DNA of 64,000 bases from an uncultured Acidobacteriaceae bacterium (GTDB lineage Bacteria; Acidobacteriota; Terriglobia; Terriglobales; Acidobacteriaceae), in contig CAIVDV010000051.1 in NCBI GenBank assembly GCA_903904755.1, positions 1 through 64,000 of the forward strand, in the 5' to 3' direction. Below are positions 61,914-64,000 of this stretch, one piece after another. Under the pieces are notes generated by a model that did not search any database, was not told the DNA's origin, and saw only the letters and a program-made list of their open reading frames with translations. Made by a program: the position numbers and the translations under genes. How positions within the stretch are numbered: the first letter of the stretch is position 1; each line of letters opens with the position of its first letter.

Positions 61914-61957
61914 GGGTGCCCCATCCATCCGGCGCACTTGGCCGGATGGGTGGGAAA
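61914..61957 (+). repeat. Dispersed palindromic repeat, family A (copy 7)
   Basis: GGGTGCCCCATCCATCCGGC...GGCCGGATGGGTGGGAA: GGTGCCCCAT and TGGGTGGGAA edges with a CCATCCGGC/GCCGGATGG stem. Lies between aroC and the EVE gene. Confidence 0.65.
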
Positions 61958-61966
61958 ATCAGCCGC

Positions 61967-62347
61967 CTACCCCAAAAACCACTCCCACTGCTCCACCGTC
62001 AACGGCACCACGCTCAACCGCCCAATCACCACCAGCGGCGACTTCACGAACAGCGGCTCCGCCTTGATATCCGCCAGCGTCTTCGGCGTCTTCAGCCGCT
62101 TGCCCACCTTCACCTTCACCACCGGAACCTTCGGGTCAGTCGGGTCCACGCTCACCACCGTCCCGGTTCCCACGGCCCGCCGCTCATCGCCCGTGTGGTA
62201 GAAGATCCACTTCGTCCCGGCCGGCATCTCCCGCAGATGCTTCACCGCGGTCGTGTTGTTCACGTTGTCCCAAATCGTCTCTTTGTCCCGCTCGAAATCC
62301 TCAAACGAGTACACGTCCGGCTCTGTTTTGAACAAAAAATAGCTCAT
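61967..62347 (-). CDS. EVE domain protein
   Basis: 126 residues, the whole protein being one EVE (PUA-like) domain: YFLFKTEPDVYSFEDFERDK, WDNVNNTTAVKHLREM, IFYHTGDERRAVGTGTVVSV. EVE domains bind modified bases in RNA or DNA. GGATGG precedes the ATG. No restriction-modification gene is adjacent, so a housekeeping thymocyte-protein-like role is more likely than defence. Confidence 0.9.
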   Translation of the reverse strand: MSYFLFKTEPDVYSFEDFERDKETIWDNVNNTTAVKHLREMPAGTKWIFYHTGDERRAVGTGTVVSVDPTDPKVPVVKVKVGKRLKTPKTLADIKAEPLFVKSPLVVIGRLSVVPLTVEQWEWFLG

Positions 62348-62390
62348 GGCATGTCCATCCTACGGCATTTCTGCCGTCCATCCCAACCCC

Positions 62391-62720
62391 TCAGCTAGCC
62401 GCCGCCAGCACTTCCACTTCCCGCTCAATCGCCGCACCCAACTCCAGCCGCGCCTTCGACAAATCGTGCATCTGCTGCAGGTTCAGCCAGAACTCCGGGC
62501 TATTGCCAAAAAACCGCGCCAGCCGCAGCGCCGTGTCCGGAGTCACCGCCCGCCGCCCGTGCAGAATCTCCCCCACCCGCGTGGCCGGCACACGAATCCG
62601 CAATGCCAGCGCATTCGCCGTAATCCCCAGCGGCACCAGAAACTCCTCCCGCAGCATCTCCCCCGGATGCGTCGTCACCCGCTCCATCTTCCAACCCGTC
62701 TCTGGCCTCGAAATCGTCAT
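62391..62720 (-). CDS. higA: HigA-family antitoxin
   Basis: 109 residues. Helix-turn-helix of the HigA/VapI type: HPGEMLREEFLVPLGITANA, LRIRVPATRVGEILHGRRAV and DTALRLARFFGNSPEFWLNL. Blocks HigB and represses the operon. ATG at 62720, 12 nt after the higB stop, with a GGGGGTGG tract before it; an internal ATG at 62687 is possible. Confidence 0.92.
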   Translation of the reverse strand: MTISRPETGWKMERVTTHPGEMLREEFLVPLGITANALALRIRVPATRVGEILHGRRAVTPDTALRLARFFGNSPEFWLNLQQMHDLSKARLELGAAIEREVEVLAAAS

Positions 62721-62732
62721 CGTCCACCCCCA

Positions 62733-63011
62733 TCAGTGATAATCAGCAATCTCAACCCCGTAGGCGCCATCCATTTGCCACTCAAAGCAAATCCGGTACT
62801 GGTCATTGATTCGAATGCTGTACTGACCCTCCCGATTGCCCTTCAACGCTTCCAGCCTGTCACCCGGCGGAACCCGCAACTCATCGAGCGCACTCGCCGC
62901 TTCCATCTGATCCAGCTTCCGCCGCGCCACCCTCTCGATGGACGCCCATCGGCGACACCCGCTCCCATCAAAGACTCCGCGCGTATCCTCGTCCCGGAAG
63001 CTCTGAATCAT
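62733..63011 (-). CDS. higB: HigB-family mRNA interferase toxin
   Basis: 92 residues. HigB signatures: MIQSFRDEDTRGVFDG at the start, RVPPGDRLEALKGNREGQYSIRINDQYRICF-type region and a C-terminal GVEIADYH. Cleaves ribosome-bound mRNA. ATG at 63011 with GGAG 5 nt upstream. Toxin-first order, as usual for higBA. Confidence 0.93.
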   Translation of the reverse strand: MIQSFRDEDTRGVFDGSGCRRWASIERVARRKLDQMEAASALDELRVPPGDRLEALKGNREGQYSIRINDQYRICFEWQMDGAYGVEIADYH

Positions 63012-63105
63012 CGCTCTCCGCCAATATAACGCGAAACGTATCACCCGATGCGGTATCTTTCAAAGAAGGACTCTACACGAACGGCAAAATTCCCGGAGAA
63101 TCCCA

Positions 63106-63354
63106 TTGAACAAACTCCCGCCGATACTGACACCAGAGCCAACCATGGAATCCGACATACTTGCAGAACTGAAACGTGCCATCGAGATTGGCCTCGCAAG
63201 CGGCATCGCAGAGCCTGGAACCTTCGCCCGACTCCGAGCCAAATATAACCTGCCCCTATCTGCCCGGGATCACCTCGAGACCATCGAAATCTCCGAATCC
63301 AATCTTTCTGAATCTCTGAACCGGCCCCGAACGAACGCCGAGTCGCCCGACTGA
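63106..63354 (+). CDS. Small hypothetical protein, possibly ParD-like
   Basis: 82 residues if it starts at TTG 63106, where GGAG stands 8 nt upstream; ATG at 63145 is the alternative. The segment RAIEIGLASGIAEPGTFARL resembles the C-terminal half of ParD-type antitoxins, but the N-terminal ribbon-helix-helix is missing, and no toxin gene follows. Divergent from higB. Real coding is uncertain. Confidence 0.4.
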   Translation: MNKLPPILTPEPTMESDILAELKRAIEIGLASGIAEPGTFARLRAKYNLPLSARDHLETIEISESNLSESLNRPRTNAESPD

Positions 63355-63361
63355 GTCCTTT

Positions 63362-64000
63362 TTACTTCTCCCCCAACCACGCCCTCGTATTCAGCATCGT
63401 CCGCTGGTCCAGAGCCCATATCCGGTCCGTCATCTCCCCAGGCCCCTTCCCCTGCCGCACCGCTCGCTCAAACTCCGTCGCAATCGTCTGCATCTTCGCA
63501 TCCAGATCATCCAGAAAATTCAGCATCAGCGCCTCCGGAATCATCGGCAGCTTCGGCGATCCAAACTCCAGCTTCCCGTGGTGGCTCAATATCAGGTGCA
63601 TCACCAGCGTCTTCAGCTTCGGCGGGAAGCCCGGCAGCCCGTCCATCACCTTCTCAATCATCGACGCGCCAATCTGGATGTGCCCAAGCAACTGGCCCTC
63701 CAGCGTGTACTCAAACCCCGTCTCCCAGCTCAGCTCCTTGATCTTCCCAATATCGTGCAGAATCACGCCGGTCAGCACCAGGTCGCGATCCACCATCGGA
63801 TAGTGCGGTACAACACGGTCCGCCAGCCCCACCAGGCTCACCACATGCTCCAGCAGCCCGCCCAGCCACGCATGGTGCAACTGCTTCGCCGCCGGAGCCA
63901 TCCCAAACGCATCATGCACCGCCGGGTCCGCCAGCATCGTACCCACCAGCAGCCGCAAGTCCGGGTTCGTAAAGCTCCCCACCGCCGCTTCCAGCTTCGC
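63362..64000 (-). CDS. YhaM-like 3'-5' exoribonuclease, HD-domain part (runs off the right edge)
   Basis: Last 212 codons of a gene that continues past the window, since the frame is open to 64000. HD domain: LHHAWLGGLLEHVVSLVGLA, then GVILHDIGKIKELSW (HD metal site) and LILSHHGKLEFGSP. This arrangement fits the YhaM family, whose OB-fold N-terminus would lie outside. The GSFTNPDLRLLVGTMLADP stretch is consistent with the family's linker region. Confidence 0.82.
   Translation of the reverse strand, partial: AKLEAAVGSFTNPDLRLLVGTMLADPAVHDAFGMAPAAKQLHHAWLGGLLEHVVSLVGLADRVVPHYPMVDRDLVLTGVILHDIGKIKELSWETGFEYTLEGQLLGHIQIGASMIEKVMDGLPGFPPKLKTLVMHLILSHHGKLEFGSPKLPMIPEALMLNFLDDLDAKMQTIATEFERAVRQGKGPGEMTDRIWALDQRTMLNTRAWLGEK

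Noticed and set aside
61967-62347. EVE protein as part of a defence system
   Set aside because: No restriction, methylase or other defence gene is adjacent; the neighbouring higBA is a simple toxin-antitoxin pair.
1-64000. tRNA, rRNA, CRISPR array, prophage or insertion-sequence transposase
   Set aside because: Looked for by eye on both strands; no cloverleaf, array of spaced direct repeats, integrase or transposase was found.

Overview
The window looks like chromosomal DNA from an acidobacterium, probably family Acidobacteriaceae. That placement is inferred from gene content, the high G+C, and dispersed palindromic repeats of a type I associate with that group; no rRNA, tRNA or CRISPR array was seen. 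It is gene-dense, with mostly ordinary housekeeping genes on both sides of a large Tad/Flp pilus region.

Layout. 1-7.3 kb: the 5' part of acetyl-CoA synthetase, a LolA-like/zinc phospholipase C pair, serB, a brnTA toxin-antitoxin pair, an MHS-type transporter and galE. 7.8-11.5 kb: envelope genes on the plus strand (TonB-like protein, an M48-like protein that has lost its catalytic motif, a small beta-barrel protein). 12-13.4 kb: a sigma-54-type activator. 13.5-19.8 kb: a family 2 glycosyltransferase and three tandem paralogous polytopic membrane proteins of GT-C type. 19.9-22.1 kb: five Flp pilin genes. 22.5-36.9 kb: the rest of the pilus system on the minus strand (PAP2 and DUF192 proteins, CpaC secretin, CpaB, TadG, TadE, PilZ, a second DUF192, an unannotated 30-residue membrane protein, TadC, TadB, CpaF, CpaE, prepilin peptidase), with one TonB-like gene on the opposite strand.

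37-64 kb: xseA-glmM, a small low-GC patch, polA, an M2 dipeptidase, queA, a DUF374 acyltransferase, nadB, a secreted Gly/His-rich protein, aroB-menG, an unknown membrane-protein pair, a cation efflux protein with three apparent cytosolic domains, osmC-PASTA, a scrambled Rhs/DUF4265 locus, the def-fmt-rsmB operon, aroC, an EVE protein, higBA, and the 3' part of a YhaM-like HD nuclease.

The most interesting signal is regulatory. Two nearly identical pilin genes each carry a sigma-54 promoter (one a full match to TGGCACG-N4-TTGCW) and, about 70 bp further upstream, a pair of CTGTWTACAG-like palindromes spaced exactly 32 bp at both loci. A perfect copy of the palindrome lies upstream of the activator gene and another upstream of the TonB-like gene at 7.8 kb. 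This suggests one activator controlling pilin synthesis and possibly itself. Glycosyltransferase genes directly downstream of the pilins suggest, but do not prove, a glycosylated Flp pilus. Other notable items are a palindromic repeat family with changing but still paired stems, one copy of which lies inside the rsmB coding region, and a pseudopeptidase.
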